DNA of 32,829 nucleotides from CAZTVF01 sp964616985 (GTDB lineage: Bacteria; Planctomycetota; Phycisphaerae; SM23-33). Position numbers and translations under genes: made by a program. Where the stretch lies: NCBI GenBank assembly GCA_964616985.1, contig CAZTVF010000060.1, positions 1 through 32,829 of the forward strand, in the 5' to 3' direction. Within the stretch, counting starts at the first letter, position 1. Each line of letters starts with the position of its first letter. The notes beneath the pieces are model-generated. The model was not told the DNA's origin, made no database searches, and saw only the letters and a list, made by a program, of their open reading frames with translations. Of this stretch, positions 32,787 through 32,829 are shown piece after piece.

Positions 32787-32829
32787 TTCAAATCTGAGAT
32801 GCATAAATAACAAGTGACATTGGAGCCTG

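Noticed and set aside
1..32829. CRISPR arrays, tRNA or rRNA genes, transposases
   Set aside because: No regularly spaced repeats, no recognisable tRNA arms or rRNA stretches, and no transposase-like protein in any frame.

Overview
The window reads as a high-GC planctomycete chromosome segment, most likely class Phycisphaerae. Four secreted proteins end in the PEP-CTERM tripartite tail (V-P-E-P, a hydrophobic helix, then an arginine cluster, in the LLRRRR style usual for that class). There is also a DUF6785/DUF6784 membrane protein, a family I know mainly from Planctomycetota, and a dense set of carbohydrate-active enzymes. The taxonomy is inferred from gene content only. No rRNA, tRNA, CRISPR array, transposase or phage gene was recognised.

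Layout. (1) 1-1450: a 2-keto-3-deoxygluconate-type kinase cut by the window edge, and a small zinc-ribbon membrane protein. (2) 1480-7250: a PEP-CTERM locus. Three PEP-CTERM genes and a previously uncalled 48-aa membrane ORF lie head-to-tail on the minus strand. Divergent from them is a PAS/LuxR-type regulator overlapping an 87-aa membrane protein, followed by a fourth PEP-CTERM gene. The divergent spacer holds an 11-bp-phased direct repeat that could be the regulator's site. (3) 7650-10320: an aldo/keto reductase broken by a frameshift, and a sulfotransferase with extra terminal modules. (4) 10520-19095: a carbohydrate region with a DUF6785/6784 polytopic protein divergent from a GH28 lipoprotein, a DUF5107/TPR protein divergent from a GH4 NAD-dependent glycosidase, and a GH130 phosphorylase. 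With the kinase at the left edge and the GH29 fucosidase further right, this suggests use of pectin-like or other fucosylated plant or algal polysaccharides. (5) 19278-24670: DUF72 protein, RNase R, HAD hydrolase, an isolated small transcription unit and a YlbF-family protein. (6) 24906-28002: a secreted protein with a SecD P1-head-like domain, and a HEAT-containing partner. (7) 28143-32752: GH29 alpha-L-fucosidase, ThiC and a periplasmic PAP2 phosphatase.

Intergenic DNA is unusually rich in palindromic repeats. These include a 27-bp hairpin family with relatives at three loci, two elaborate multi-stem palindromes flanking the GH130 gene, a 17-bp perfect inverted repeat upstream of thiC, and several simpler hairpins. 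The least expected item is a compact unit at about 23988-24185 (minus). It has a near-consensus sigma-70 promoter, an almost leaderless 33-codon ORF and a strong intrinsic terminator, and matches nothing I recognise.

All calls come from reading the sequence and translations; no database search was run. Family assignments rest on visible motifs, and start sites were chosen by Shine-Dalgarno spacing.
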